A stretch of 64,000 bases of DNA from CADCUY01 sp964242735 (lineage in GTDB: Bacteria > Actinomycetota > Actinomycetes > Actinomycetales > Quadrisphaeraceae), in the NCBI GenBank assembly GCA_964242735.1, contig CAXTAK010000002.1, positions 1-64,000 of the forward strand. Direction: 5' to 3'. The notes beneath the pieces are model-generated. The model was not told the DNA's origin and made no database searches. It saw only the letters and a program-made list of their open reading frames with translations. Positions 63,147 through 64,000 of the stretch are shown piece after piece; the first letter of the stretch is position 1, and every line of letters begins with the position of its first letter. The position numbers were made by a program, and so were the translations under genes.

Positions 63147-63280
63147 CCCCGGGCATCGTCACGCGCTCGCCCGTTCTTGAGCAGCACCGGGTGAGGACCA
63201 CCGATCAGGTGCGGGGCACCGCGGTGGGACGTTCGCCCTGGGCGTCACCACCGTGACAGCCCGATCGCACGAGGTCGCCC

Positions 63281-63286
63281 TAGACT
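63281..63286 (+). promoter_or_regulatory. TAGACT -10 box of the Lon-domain gene (leaderless type)
   Basis: TAGACT lies 7 bases before the GTG at 63294. No Shine-Dalgarno or clear -35. Confidence 0.45.
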
Positions 63287-63293
63287 GCCCCGC

Positions 63294-63986
63294 GTGCCAC
63301 AGCGCCTGCCGCTCTTCCCCCTGCGGCAGGTGCTGGTGCCCGGTCTGGTGCTCCCGCTGAACATCTTCGAGCTCCGGTACCGCATGATGATCTCGGACCT
63401 GCTGGAGCGCCCTCCGCAGGAGCGCGCCTTCGGCGTGGTGGCCCTGCGGCAGGGGCGCGACGCCGGCACCGCCCACACCGCGTCCGCGCTCCACGCCGTC
63501 GGGTGCACCGCCCTGCTGCGCGAGCACGAGCAGATGCCGGACGGGCGCTTCGAGGTCGTCACGGCCGGAGCGGTGCGCTTCCGCCTGCACGAGGTGGACG
63601 AGAGCGCCGGCACTCCATACCTGACGGGCATCGTCAGTCCCCTCGACGAGCCCGAGACCCCCGAGCCCGGCACGGGCGGGGATGAGGCGCTGCCGCGGCT
63701 GACCGAGGACGTCGCCCGCCGGTGGAGCGCGTACCGCCGGCGCCTCGGCATCGCCGCCACGGGGCTGCCGGAGCGGCAGACACCCGCTCCCGTCGTGCTG
63801 TCCTACCTCGTCGTCGCGGGAATGGTGCTCGACCTGCCCGAGCGGCAGGCCCTGTTGGAGCTGCCCGACACCCTGAGCCGGCTCCGCGCCGAGCGGCGGC
63901 TGCTCCACCGCGAGGACGTGCTGATCAGCGAGCTCAGCTCGCTGCCGGCCATCGACCTCGCCGCCACCGAGGTCAACCCGAACTGA
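63294..63986 (+). CDS. Lon substrate-binding-domain protein (stand-alone LON N domain)
   Basis: 230-residue protein with only the N-terminal substrate-recognition domain of Lon: LPLFPLRQVLVPGLVLPLNIFELRYR at the start, FGVVALRQG, and the strand segment EVVTAGAVRFRLHEVD. No ATPase or peptidase part. Such stand-alone domains are common near hisD in actinobacteria, with unknown role. GTG at 63294. The stop (63984-63986) is 14 bases from the right edge, so any downstream partner is outside the window. Confidence 0.9.
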   Translation: MPQRLPLFPLRQVLVPGLVLPLNIFELRYRMMISDLLERPPQERAFGVVALRQGRDAGTAHTASALHAVGCTALLREHEQMPDGRFEVVTAGAVRFRLHEVDESAGTPYLTGIVSPLDEPETPEPGTGGDEALPRLTEDVARRWSAYRRRLGIAATGLPERQTPAPVVLSYLVVAGMVLDLPERQALLELPDTLSRLRAERRLLHREDVLISELSSLPAIDLAATEVNPN

Positions 63987-64000
63987 GCGGGCGCGCCAGA

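Overview
The window is chromosomal DNA from a very high-GC actinobacterium. Evidence: third-codon GC is very strong, GTG starts dominate, the arginine genes are in the order argC-J-B-D-F-R-G-H, an actinobacterial PriA/HisA-type isomerase is present, and infC-rpmI-rplT-trmH-kinase-pheS-pheT are in the usual order. A Kineosporiales-like or related lineage would fit, but genus cannot be fixed from the sequence alone. I see no tRNA gene, CRISPR array or prophage. One insertion sequence is present.

Layout. (1) 1-247: promoter and leader of an rRNA operon that runs off the left edge on the minus strand. (2) 248-10941, minus: arginine biosynthesis (argC to argH), then a DNA glycosylase and tyrS. Nearly every junction is a GTGA/ATGA stop-start overlap, and gaps are bridged by tiny coupled ORFs. 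(3) 11025-13661, plus: a sodium/proton antiporter fused to a DsbA-like domain, a cyclic-nucleotide-binding domain and a thioredoxin-like domain; a decayed M14 peptidase gene follows. (4) 14583-22166, minus: pheST, a PAS sensor kinase, an rRNA methyltransferase, L20, L35 and IF3. (5) 22478-25833, plus: a DUF1844 protein and folate-branch genes pabAB and pabC. (6) 25806-28581, minus: ApbE flavin transferase, an FMN-binding protein and a ferric-reductase-like membrane protein, forming an extracytosolic electron-transfer set. (7) 28669-34423: a tricarboxylate transporter (tctCBA) divergent from a CitA/CitB-like two-component system.

(8) 34424-35893: a low-GC island with a truncated DUF6414-like gene and an IS5-type element with 10-bp perfect inverted repeats. 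(9) 35894-40575, minus: hisC, hisB, hisH, a 51-residue membrane protein, hisA/priA, ridA and sseB. (10) 40724-51482: a block holding a dicarboxylate symporter, a MacB-like ABC exporter, a purine permease, a secreted pullulanase, a frameshifted GPP34-family gene and a YciI protein. It separates hisC from hisD (51604-52932). (11) 53133-63986: a Tat-exported PhoD-like enzyme, a CynX-type transporter coupled to a large FAD/Fe-S oxidoreductase, a giant LamG/PKD surface protein, and a Lon-substrate-binding-domain protein.

Across the window several genes carry a TANNNT box 6-8 bases before the start codon with no obvious ribosome-binding site. This suggests leaderless transcripts. The most unusual objects are the four-part antiporter fusion, the bridging mini-ORFs of the arginine operon, the AUC start of infC, and a 60-base nested palindrome between yciI and hisD.
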